Shown piece by piece: positions 15,129-23,200 of a DNA stretch of 33,316 nt; the stretch's first letter is position 1, and the number at the start of each line of letters is the position of its first letter. Under the pieces are notes generated by a model. The model was not told where the DNA came from, did not search any database, and saw only the letters and a program-made list of their open reading frames with translations. The DNA is from Lachnospiraceae bacterium (GTDB taxonomy: Bacteria; Bacillota; Clostridia; Lachnospirales; Lachnospiraceae). Made by a program: the position numbers and the translations under genes. Location of the stretch: positions 1-33,316 of the forward strand of contig JAJQBQ010000029.1 in NCBI GenBank assembly GCA_021203205.1, in the 5' to 3' direction.

Positions 15129-16856
15129 TTATTTTCCGTAAAAAATCACATTGCCAATCTGCATATAATCGCTGTAGCGATAGCTGTAAGAAGATGCCGT
15201 GCAGAAGAACATGTAGTTCGACGGAACCACCATCTCCCCGGATGCCGCTGCCTTCGCCGCCTCAATGCAGGACTGTGACGGCCCCGCCGCCAGCACCTCG
15301 GCATACCTGCCGCTGGCATAAGGTGAAAACTGGCCCGTAGCCGAAAGCACGTCCTCCAGCGTATCGCCCCAGTAACCCGCGCGCAGCCGATTTAGGATCA
15401 CATTGCCTACCGCCAGCTTTCCGTCCCAGCTCTCGCCGCCGGCCTCACAGTAGATCATGGCCGCCAGCATCAGAATCTCATCGTCCGTCAGGGACGTGGC
15501 CGACACATTGGTGACCGTGGAGGACTGGCTCGTGGTCGTCTGCTCCTGTGTGGTGGTCTGCTGGGTCGTTGTCTGCTGCGTCGTTGTCTGCTGGGTTGTC
15601 GTCTGCTGCGTAGTGGTCTCCGTAGCCTGCTCCGTGGTTGTCTGCTGAGTTGTCGTCTGCTCCAGCGGATCCGTCGTGGAGATATATTCATTGCAGACAT
15701 AGGCGGTCACGCCATAGTAGCTCACCTGATCCCAGCCGTTGTTTCCCACCGCGGTTCTCGTCACATCATCGCCGACAAAAAGGTAACCGATAATCTTCGA
15801 ATCCTCACTCCAGGATGCGCGAATATTTACATTTTCGATCGCATATACCATATCTTCCGTGGCGGTAAAGACAGAATCGAATTCTTCCGCTTCCCTCGAA
15901 GCCTCCTCCGCGCTCTCGGATTCCGAGATGGATTCCGAAACGGACAGGGATTCTTCTTCCTCTTCCGTCGAAACAGCGTCCGCATACTCCGGCACATTTT
16001 CCGTTACCCGGCTTCGCAGCACATAACCCGTCTCACCGTTGTACTCAATTCCTATGTAATATACGGACACGGACGTTACCGTCGCGGTATCTTCCAGCGT
16101 TCCAAGCTGTTCACTCCCGGTATCCAGCTGCGCATAGACGCGAACCTCACCCGTTCCGTTCGGCGTAACGGTGAGCGTTCCCTCCAGCAGAAGCTCCAGC
16201 TCCAGCGCGTCGCCGGTCAGAACATAATCCGTGCACACGTACCCGGTGACGGAGCCGCTCTGCACGTAACACCAGGCGCTGTCATAAGCTAACACCGTGC
16301 CGCCTGCCCCCGCGTACAGCTTTCCGACGATGTCCGCCGAGATATCCGCTTCGCTTCGAATGTACACATAACTGGCTTCCGATATTCCGGTGACCAGGAA
16401 AACATCCGGAAACGCTCCGTTCGACGGAACTTCCGTCTCCGTCTCGGTCTCTGCCTCGGTGGATGTCTCTGTCTCTTCCGCAGTCGCCGTCACGTTTCTG
16501 GCGACAGCGATTCCGCTTGTCAGACTGTCTTCTGCCTCCTGCGCAGTCCCCAGAGAAACTCCGTTCCAGGTGATCCCTGAAATCAGAACCGCCGCCTCGT
16601 CATCCGCCATGTCCAAGGCGGACAGCACCGCCGCCTCCTCAATCCGCAGACCGGCGGTATTTGCTCCGGCGGACACTGTCTCCGTCTGCCTGTCCACAGT
16701 CAGGTATGTAACTCCGCTTTTGGCAAGCAGCCCTGCAAATAAAAGCATGCACACCAGCGGTGCAATTTTTCTCGTCAGCACTTTTCTGTATAATCTTTTT
16801 GCCTGTACCTTCCGTCGTCTTCTCTCAATGGTACGCACCAGTTCCTGCTGCTCCAT
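15129..16856 (-). CDS. Secreted or anchored cell wall hydrolase, SleB-like, with SH3-type domains
   Basis: 575 residues. A basic N-terminus and one hydrophobic segment (about 30-50) act as signal or anchor. Three SH3-like wall-binding modules follow (with VYIRSEADISADIVGKLYAG, a middle degenerate one, and VNIRASWSEDSKIIGYLFVG), separated by acidic Ser/Glu linkers. A Thr/Gln linker made of TTTQQ repeats leads to a C-terminal Hydrolase_2 (SleB/CwlJ-type) domain with the probable catalytic glutamate in MIYCEAGGESWDGKLAVGNV. It likely cuts peptidoglycan, in spore germination or vegetative wall turnover; which one is not shown. ATG at 16856 has AGGAGG. A consensus promoter is at 16908-16936. Confidence 0.9.
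   Translation of the reverse strand: MEQQELVRTIERRRRKVQAKRLYRKVLTRKIAPLVCMLLFAGLLAKSGVTYLTVDRQTETVSAGANTAGLRIEEAAVLSALDMADDEAAVLISGITWNGVSLGTAQEAEDSLTSGIAVARNVTATAEETETSTEAETETETEVPSNGAFPDVFLVTGISEASYVYIRSEADISADIVGKLYAGAGGTVLAYDSAWCYVQSGSVTGYVCTDYVLTGDALELELLLEGTLTVTPNGTGEVRVYAQLDTGSEQLGTLEDTATVTSVSVYYIGIEYNGETGYVLRSRVTENVPEYADAVSTEEEEESLSVSESISESESAEEASREAEEFDSVFTATEDMVYAIENVNIRASWSEDSKIIGYLFVGDDVTRTAVGNNGWDQVSYYGVTAYVCNEYISTTDPLEQTTTQQTTTEQATETTTQQTTTQQTTTQQTTTQQTTTQEQTTTSQSSTVTNVSATSLTDDEILMLAAMIYCEAGGESWDGKLAVGNVILNRLRAGYWGDTLEDVLSATGQFSPYASGRYAEVLAAGPSQSCIEAAKAAASGEMVVPSNYMFFCTASSYSYRYSDYMQIGNVIFYGK
15535..15663 (-). repeat. 15-nt coding repeats (TTTQQ linker)
   Basis: Tandem 15-nt units encode about eight TTTQQ-like repeats between the last SH3-like module and the hydrolase domain. 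The unit is a multiple of three, so copy-number change would lengthen or shorten the linker without a frameshift. Confidence 0.85.
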
Positions 16857-16907
16857 GATTAAGATCCTCCTGAAAATATTACAAATTTGTTAACCGAACA
16901 CCGCGAT

Positions 16908-16936
16908 ATTGTAACAAACTTTTTTCGGCTTGTCAA
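16908..16936 (-). promoter_or_regulatory. Consensus sigma-A promoter of the wall hydrolase gene
   Basis: TTGACA (16931-16936), 17-base spacer and TACAAT (16908-16913) on the minus strand. The predicted leader is about 45 bases. Confidence 0.8.
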
Positions 16937-17171
16937 TATTTAAGACAGTTTTTTCTTCCGCTTCATTCATCGATTGTTACTATTCACGGTAACCATCGAT
17001 TCATCGTATTCTTATTGAGTCTGATATCCTAAAAAAGCAGGAAAAACAGCCATTTGCGTGTTCTTTTTCATCTATATACTTTTTATACTGTGATTTTTGC
17101 ACATTTTTCCGAACACGGACGGCCTGATTTCCACAATTTTTCACGAAAATGCGGAAATTATCATAAAATGA
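16937..17171. other. Spacer between divergent promoters
   Basis: No gene is visible. A hairpin at 16969-17000 pairs ATCGAT-N-GTTAC with GTAAC-N-ATCGAT around TATTCACG and contains TTACTATTCACGG, the motif that opens the dispersed hairpin elements at 6772 and 9852. The rest is AT-rich. Confidence 0.5.
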
Positions 17172-17200
17172 TTGAAAATTCTTTTTTTTGCGTGTATAGT
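17172..17200 (+). promoter_or_regulatory. Promoter of the DUF6465-like gene
   Basis: TTGAAA (17172-17177), 17-base spacer and TATAGT (17195-17200). The leader would be about 140 nt and contains small stems TTTCC/GGAAA (near 17243-17258) and ATGCTC/GAGCAT (near 17309-17327), the latter just before the GGAGG site. Confidence 0.65.
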
Positions 17201-17346
17201 AACGGCGTTTTTCCGAGGCGTTTTTAAGGAAACACAGTGAGAATTTCCTGCGCCGGAAAAAATCAGGACGCCCGGTTCTTGAAGGAGCGAATACGGGCAA
17301 TATATTCCATGCTCGCAGATTGAGCATTTGATGGAGGTAAGATAAC

Positions 17347-17670
17347 ATGGCAAGGCCAAGAAAGAGCGTAAAAGCTGAGGAAGTAAAGACTGCGGTAGCT
17401 GAGGAGATTTCTGCCGTTGCAGATGCGGTGAAGGAAGCTGCTCCGAAGAGTGCTCCGGCAAAAAAGGCTACGGCAAAGAAGGCTGTCAGCACTGTATATG
17501 TACAGTATGAGGGTCTGGAGGTTAATGTCGATGAGGTTTCCGCAGCGGCAAAGAATGCATGGGGCGGCAAGAAGGGCGACATCGAGACCTTTGATCTTTA
17601 CATTAAGCCGGAAGATAAGACCGCTTACTATGTAATCAACGGCACGGACACGGGCAGCGTGGCGCTGTAA
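17347..17670 (+). CDS. Small basic-tailed protein, DUF6465-like
   Basis: 107 residues; the only plus-strand gene in the window. An Ala/Lys-rich N-terminal half (KEAAPKSAPAKKATAKKA) resembles histone-like tails. A compact C-terminal domain follows (VYVQYEGLEVNVDEVSAAAK ... DLYIKPEDKTAYYVINGTDT). This matches my memory of DUF6465, an uncharacterised family common in Lachnospiraceae. GGAGG lies 9 bases before the ATG, with a good promoter upstream and a strong terminator downstream, so it is probably a well-expressed single-gene unit. The Lys/Ala tail suggests nucleic acid or envelope contact, but this is not shown. Confidence 0.85.
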   Translation: MARPRKSVKAEEVKTAVAEEISAVADAVKEAAPKSAPAKKATAKKAVSTVYVQYEGLEVNVDEVSAAAKNAWGGKKGDIETFDLYIKPEDKTAYYVINGTDTGSVAL

Positions 17671-17711
17671 GGCGTTTTCACGGCGCAAACTTTTAAGCCA
17701 AACAGGTGTCT

Positions 17712-17771
17712 CAGAAAATGTTGCCTGACTTCACGGATTACTCCGAAGTCATTTCAGAAGCATTTTCTGTA
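17712..17771. repeat. Two-part hairpin downstream of the DUF6465-like gene
   Basis: CAGAAAATG pairs with CATTTTCTG, with an inner stem GACTTC/GAAGTC. It lies between the stop codon and the main terminator at 17788-17822 and could stabilise the 3' end of the transcript. Confidence 0.55.
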
Positions 17772-17787
17772 ACTCGCTCAATCCCGA

Positions 17788-17822
17788 AAAAGGAACTGTC
17801 GGTTTCCCTGACAGTTCCTTTT
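17788..17822. terminator. Two-way rho-independent terminator between convergent genes
   Basis: AAAAGGAACTGTC (17788-17800) pairs perfectly with GACAGTTCCTTTT (17810-17822). T-runs follow on both strands, so it can end the plus-strand DUF6465-like transcript and the minus-strand methyltransferase transcript. Confidence 0.9.
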
Positions 17823-17928
17823 ATTTTCGGATTCAATATTCTCCCGGCTCTTAAATGCAGTCGGACAGTATAGAAAACATCTCTCAATTCCATAAAAGTC
17901 AGAACGATTCTGTCGACATCATAGCCAC

Positions 17929-18903
17929 TCATTTTCCGCGCCGCTTCTGCCTCGCCGCCTCATACATGAGGATGCCGGCCGCCATGGATGCGTTCAGGGA
18001 TTCCAGTCTGCCTTCCATGGGGATTGATATGCCAAAATCCGCCGCCTCCGCCAGCTCCGGTGCGATGCCGTTTCCCTCGTTTCCGATTAAAATCGCCGCG
18101 TCCTTCGTAAAGTCCGCCTCGTCATACACAAGGATTCTTTTCTTTTTCCCGACAGGCTGTTTTTCTTCCTCCGCCCGGTTTTCCGGCATTGGCTGCTCTT
18201 CTGCCTGTCCCGCACGCTCCGGCTGACTCTCTTCCGGCTGTCCCGCATGCTCCGGCAATTCTTTCTCCGGTCGACTCTCCTGTTCTTCGCCCTCTGCCGC
18301 ATACACGCGGATTCCCTCCGCCTTCATTCTCTGTATGGCAGCTTTTAAATCATCCGTAACAAGACAGGGTACCCGGTACACCGACCCCATCGTGGAGCGG
18401 ATGACCTTCGGGTTGTACAGGTCAACCGTCTCCCGGCTGCAGATGATGGCCGTCACACCGGCCCCCTCCGCCGTGCGCACCATGGTTCCCAGATTTCCCG
18501 GATCCTGTATCCCGTCGAGGAGCAGATACGTAAATGTTTTAGCCGCACCCTGCTGTTCCCGGCGCCTGCGCGCGAAGAGCTGCTCCTCGGTGATGCTGCG
18601 GATGCGGGAAAGAAACAAAATTCCCTGCGGTGTCACCGTGTCGGAAACGCTCTGAAACACCCGGTCGGACACCAGTTCAAAGTCCGCACCGCGGTTCTCC
18701 AGCAGCTTCCGGTTTTTCTCCGACGCATAAAAGCTCTCCGATACATAGACCTTCACCAGGCGGGCTGGGGGAGTTTCCAGAAACATCCGCAGGCCCTCCC
18801 CCACAAAAACTCCCTGTTCGCGGCGCTCCTTTGCTTTGGAAAGAAGCCGCACGACCTCTTTCATCTTATGATTTGACGTTGAATTGATCACGGTCTTTTC
18901 CAT
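17929..18903 (-). CDS. TrmH-family (SpoU) RNA 2'-O-methyltransferase with an inserted low-complexity block
   Basis: 324 residues. The N-terminal substrate-binding domain (NHKMKEVVRLLSKAKERREQ, FVGEGLRMF) is followed by the SPOUT fold: LLLDGIQDPGNLGTMVRTAE, then LIGNEGNGIAPEL and IPMEGRLESLNASMAAGILMYEA, which form the SAM-binding knot. It probably methylates rRNA or tRNA ribose; the target is not predictable. Residues about 204-256 are a Glu/Pro/Gln-rich block with 11-residue repeats, placed between the strand IRVYAA and the motif containing IGNEGNG; homologues usually have a short loop there. ATG at 18903 lies 13 bases after the pfkA stop, so the two are co-transcribed. It ends at the two-way terminator. 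Confidence 0.92.
   Translation of the reverse strand: MEKTVINSTSNHKMKEVVRLLSKAKERREQGVFVGEGLRMFLETPPARLVKVYVSESFYASEKNRKLLENRGADFELVSDRVFQSVSDTVTPQGILFLSRIRSITEEQLFARRRREQQGAAKTFTYLLLDGIQDPGNLGTMVRTAEGAGVTAIICSRETVDLYNPKVIRSTMGSVYRVPCLVTDDLKAAIQRMKAEGIRVYAAEGEEQESRPEKELPEHAGQPEESQPERAGQAEEQPMPENRAEEEKQPVGKKKRILVYDEADFTKDAAILIGNEGNGIAPELAEAADFGISIPMEGRLESLNASMAAGILMYEAARQKRRGK
18205..18256 (-). repeat. 33-nt coding repeat inside the methyltransferase insert
   Basis: CTGTCCCGCAYGCTCCGGC (plus-strand reading) occurs at 18205 and 18238, a 33-nt period. It encodes the repeated PE-H/R-AGQ segment of the inserted block. Confidence 0.8.
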
Positions 18904-18916
18904 GGCTTCCGGAATC

Positions 18917-19906
18917 CTACTCTCCGATCTTTCTTCCCGACAGAATCTGGCTGATCTCGTACTGGTACTCATCGATGCTCTTCTTCATGGCGAGGGCCTC
19001 ATCGATCTCAAAGTCCGTGAATTTGCCGTCCTTGTGGGCCACCACGCGGCAGCTCTTTCCCTGGCAGAGCAGATCCACGGCATATGCGCCCATGATGGAG
19101 GCATACATGCGGTCCATGCAGGTGGGGCTGCCGCCGCGCTGCATGTGACCTAAAATGGTCGCCCTGGTCTCCACGCCGGTCGCCGCCTCGATGCGCTTCG
19201 CCATGCTGGCGGAGTGGCCGATGCCTTCCGCGTTTACGATGATATAATGCTTCTTACCCTTCTTGCGGCTCATGATGATATGGTTGATGATCTTCTGCTC
19301 ATCGTTGTCATACTTTTCCGGAAGCAGGATTTCCTCCGCACCGTTTGCGATACCGCACCACAGCGCGATATAGCCGGCGTGGCGTCCCATAACCTCGATG
19401 ATGGAGCAGCGCTCGTGGGACGTGGAAGTATCACGCACTTTGTCGATGGCCTCCATGGCCGTATTCACCGCCGTGTCGAAGCCGATGGTATAGTCCGTGC
19501 AGGCAATATCCAGGTCGATGGTGCCCGGCACGCCGATGGTGTTAATGCCCAGATGTGCCAGCTTCTGGGCTCCGCGGAAGGAGCCGTCGCCGCCGATGAC
19601 GACCAGACCGTCGATACCGTGCTTTTTGCAGATGGCCGCCGCCTTTTTCTGGCCTTCCTCCGTCAGGAATTCCATACATCTGGCGGTATAGAGAACCGTG
19701 CCGCCCTTCTGGATGATGTCGGACACGCTCTCCTTGTCCATATCTATGATCTCTTCCCGCAAAAGGCCGTGATAGCCTTTCTGAATTCCCTTAACCTTTT
19801 TTCCCCTGGCCAGCGCGGTTCTCACCACTGCGCGAATCGCCGCGTTCATGCCCGGCGCGTCGCCGCCGCTCGTCAGTACACCAATCATGCTTACTTCCTG
19901 TGCCAT
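18917..19906 (-). CDS. pfkA: ATP-dependent 6-phosphofructokinase
   Basis: Phosphorylates fructose 6-phosphate, the committed step of glycolysis. It has 329 residues, slightly longer than E. coli PfkA. GVLTSGGDAPGMNAAIR opens the nucleotide site; GGDGSFRGA has the glycine typical of ATP rather than pyrophosphate users; GTIDLDIACTDYTIGFDTA holds the catalytic aspartate, with Leu where Asn is usual; and EVMGRHAGYIAL follows. ATG at 19906 with AGAGGAAG is preferred over the longer frame from 19948. It follows dnaE after a 314-base leader with a repeated 24-mer, and precedes the methyltransferase by 13 bases. Confidence 0.96.
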   Translation of the reverse strand: MAQEVSMIGVLTSGGDAPGMNAAIRAVVRTALARGKKVKGIQKGYHGLLREEIIDMDKESVSDIIQKGGTVLYTARCMEFLTEEGQKKAAAICKKHGIDGLVVIGGDGSFRGAQKLAHLGINTIGVPGTIDLDIACTDYTIGFDTAVNTAMEAIDKVRDTSTSHERCSIIEVMGRHAGYIALWCGIANGAEEILLPEKYDNDEQKIINHIIMSRKKGKKHYIIVNAEGIGHSASMAKRIEAATGVETRATILGHMQRGGSPTCMDRMYASIMGAYAVDLLCQGKSCRVVAHKDGKFTDFEIDEALAMKKSIDEYQYEISQILSGRKIGE

Positions 19907-19943
19907 AACTTCCTCTTTTCCGGAGCGTAAGGCTTTCACCTGC

Positions 19944-20032
19944 GGCATTCCGCGCGGGGGCAGAGAAACTCACCGCTGTACAGCGTTTCTTTCCATTTGA
20001 CCCCCAGTGGCATTCCGCGCGGGGGCAGAGAA
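19944..20032. repeat. 24-nt perfect direct repeat in the pfkA leader region
   Basis: Identical 24-mers (GGCATTCCGCGC, five G, then CAGAGAA) at 19944-19967 and 20009-20032, 65 bases apart. Between them a hairpin pairs CGCTG/CAGCG, extended by AGAAAC/TTTCT. Farther upstream (20033-20220) are a GGCGGA/TCCGCC inverted repeat and GTGAATAGTAAT near 20157, which matches the flank of the dispersed hairpin family. I see no gene in 19907-20220. Confidence 0.8.
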
Positions 20033-20220
20033 CACCGGCGGATTTCTTTCTTTTTTGAAGAAAAAAGCTTCCGCCAAATCTCTCATCTGCCTGAAGCGGG
20101 GCGCGTCGCTCCTTACGCGGCCCGCGTTATAGAATTCATATCTTGATTAACCCATGTGAATAGTAATTCGTTCCCGATGTCTGTCGGGACACCAAAACTT
20201 TTCCTATTTTAGACGATTTC

Positions 20221-23200
20221 TCACATCTTTTCAATACTCTTTTCCACGACTTTTATATTAGATTCGCCAAAAATTTCCGAAAGCCGCTGTATCAGCGCTG
20301 TATTTACCTTCACGTTTACCCCGGCGAGACGCTTTTTTGCCCGCTCCTTCCCGAGGTAAACCACGACGGAATCGGACGCGGAAGAGTTCGAGCGGTTGCG
20401 TCCCGTCCCGGAGGCGGAATCTGCGTTTCCCCCGGTCGGAGACGCGACCGGATTATCCTGTCCCCGGACTGCAGCCGGATTCCCCGTACTTCCCGTTCCC
20501 CGGAACGCAGCCGGATTCCCCGCTGCCGCATCTTCATCCGTCGGACCGGCAGCCTCGATTGCCTCCATTAACCGGGATTCTTCCCTGAAATAGGTCTCTT
20601 TATCAGCAAATTGTACCCAGAGTGTCCGGGGAACATCCTCAAACCGCACCAGCTTCTGGCAGAGCAGCTTCGCATCCTGGTCTTCCCGGACATCTGCCGT
20701 TCCGATAACGAAGATTTTACTCTCTTCCTTTAATATGCTGCGGTATTTCTCGTACTCGCGCGGGAAGAGGATGACCTCCACCGTGCCGTACATGTCCTCC
20801 AGCGAAACGTAAGCCATGATCTGGTTCGTCTTCTTCGTCGCCTTGATGGTGATCTCCGTGATCATGCCGCCGATGACTGCCCGCTCCCGGTTGCCGATGG
20901 CGATCTTTTCGTCGTCATCCGGCACAAAGTCCATGGAAGTGTGGGTGATCTGTCTGCGCAGGGTCTCTTCATAGGCTTCCAGGGGATGGCCGCTCACGTA
21001 CATGCCGATCACTTCCTTCTCATAGGAAAGCAGGGTCTCCCGGGGCAGCTCCTCCACATTCGGAAGCGTCATCCTGGCGGCCTGTTTCATTTCCTCCGGC
21101 GCGAAATCAAACAGGCTGATCTGCCCGGTCATGCGGTTTTTCCGGTTTGCCTGCACCCGATCCATCAGCGTGGGGAAGCCCAGCAGCATCTGGTGGCGGT
21201 TGTTGCCGAAGCAGTCCATGGCCCCCGCCTTGATGAGGTTCTCGATGGTGCGGCGGTTGCACTCCTTGCCGTCCATGCGGCTGATAAAGTCTTCCAGGCT
21301 TGTAAATTTCCCGTTTTCGTTCCGCTCTTCCACCATCTCATCGATCACGTTTCTGCCGATGCTCTTTAAGGCGGACAGGCCGTAGCGGATGGCCTTGCGA
21401 TGTTTTCCGTCCTTCGTGTATATACTGCCCTCACGGATGACCGTACCCGGCTGGGGTGCGCCGGTTTCCGTTCCGCCGTTTTTCACTGCACCTGTCTCCG
21501 CCGAACCTGTTCCCGTTCCTCCGGACTGCAACGCCCTGTCTGCGGTTCCCGCAGACGGCCTTCTGACCGGCAGATTCATATACTTTGAAAAGTCCGTCTC
21601 CGCCTGGGTAAACTCCCACTGTTCCTGCGCATTATCATTTTCTTTCCGATACCGCGCGGACACTTCTCCCCGTCCCGCGTCGACAGCCCTCGATGTGTTT
21701 TCGCTTGTCTCTTGTAAGCGACTGCCTGTGCCCTCGTGAAATCCCATACCTGCAGCTTTTGATATGTTTTTTTCCTCCCGGGACGGTTTTTCCGTCCTCT
21801 CCTTCCCCTCCCGCGGAACATTTTCCCGGCTTTCCTCTTCCTCAATCAGCGACACCGTAAACCGGCTTCCGCTCTCATTCACATCCGGCGGCAGGATCTC
21901 AATGCCGAGGGACCGGCACACCAGGATGTACTCGGTCACCTTGCGGGAGTTGTCGATCACGGAGGTCAAAAGCGCCGCCATGTACTCCACCGGGTAGTAG
22001 TATTTCAGCCAGGCGGTCTCGTAGGATACCACGGCGTAGGCTGCGGCGTGAGATTTGTTGAAGGCGTAATTCGCGAAATCCGTCATCTCATCATAGATAT
22101 GGTTCGCGTCCTCCTCGGAAATGCCCTTTGACAGGCAGCCCGGCACCCCTTCCTCGGGGTTCCCGTAGACAAAGTTCTGACGCTCCTTTGCCATGACAGA
22201 GGCTTTTTTCTTTGACATGGCGCGGCGCACCAGATCGCTGCGCCCCATGGTATATCCGCCCAGATCCCGCACGATCTGCATGACCTGCTCCTGGTAAACC
22301 ATGCACCCGTAGGTGCTCTTTAAGATAGGTTCCAGCTGCGGGCAGGTGTAAGTGATGGACTCCGGGTTCTTCTTTCCCTTCAGGTATTTGGGGATAAAAT
22401 CCATCGGTCCGGGACGGTAGAGGGAAATACCGGCCACCAGATCCTCCAGGCTTTCCGGCTCCAGTTCCTTCATGAACCGCTTCATGCCCGGACTTTCTAT
22501 CTGGAACACGCCCTCCGTCTGGCCGGTGGAGATGGAGGCAAAAACCGCGGGGTCGTCGCAGTCCAGCAGGCGGGAAGGGTCGTCCAACGGTCGAAACCTT
22601 CCGCTCTTTCCGTTCTGTCCGAAATCATCCTTTCCCTTGTCCGGAAGGTTATACTCCTCTGTTCCCTGAAAAACTCCTGTCAGCCTTTCGTTTTCCGACG
22701 ATAATTTGGCTGTGGCCTCACCACCATTTGTTTTCCCCTCTGTCTCCTCTGCCAGCTCCGTCGCGTCGTGGATCACGGTGAGGGTGCGCAGCCCCAGAAA
22801 GTCCATTTTTAACAGACCCAGCTCCTCGAGGGTCGTCATGCCGAACTGTGTGGTGATGGTGCCGTCCGCGCCGCGGGAGAGCGGCACATAATCTTCCACG
22901 GGCAGCTGTGTGATGACTACGCCCGCCGCGTGCATGGAGGTGTGGCGCGGCAGTCCCTCCAGGCGCCTCGCCATCTTCATCAGATATCCGATCTGCTCAT
23001 CGGTCTCGCAGAGCTGCTTTAGCTCCGGGTTGATCTCCAGCGCCTTGTCCAGCGTCATCTTTAAATCGCCGGGTATCATGCGGGCGATCCGGTCCCCCGT
23101 TGAATAGGGCAGATCCAGCACCCGGGCCACATCCCGCACCACGCCCTTGGCGGCAAGGGTGCCGAAGGTGACGATCTGCGCCACATGATCAGCGCCGTAC

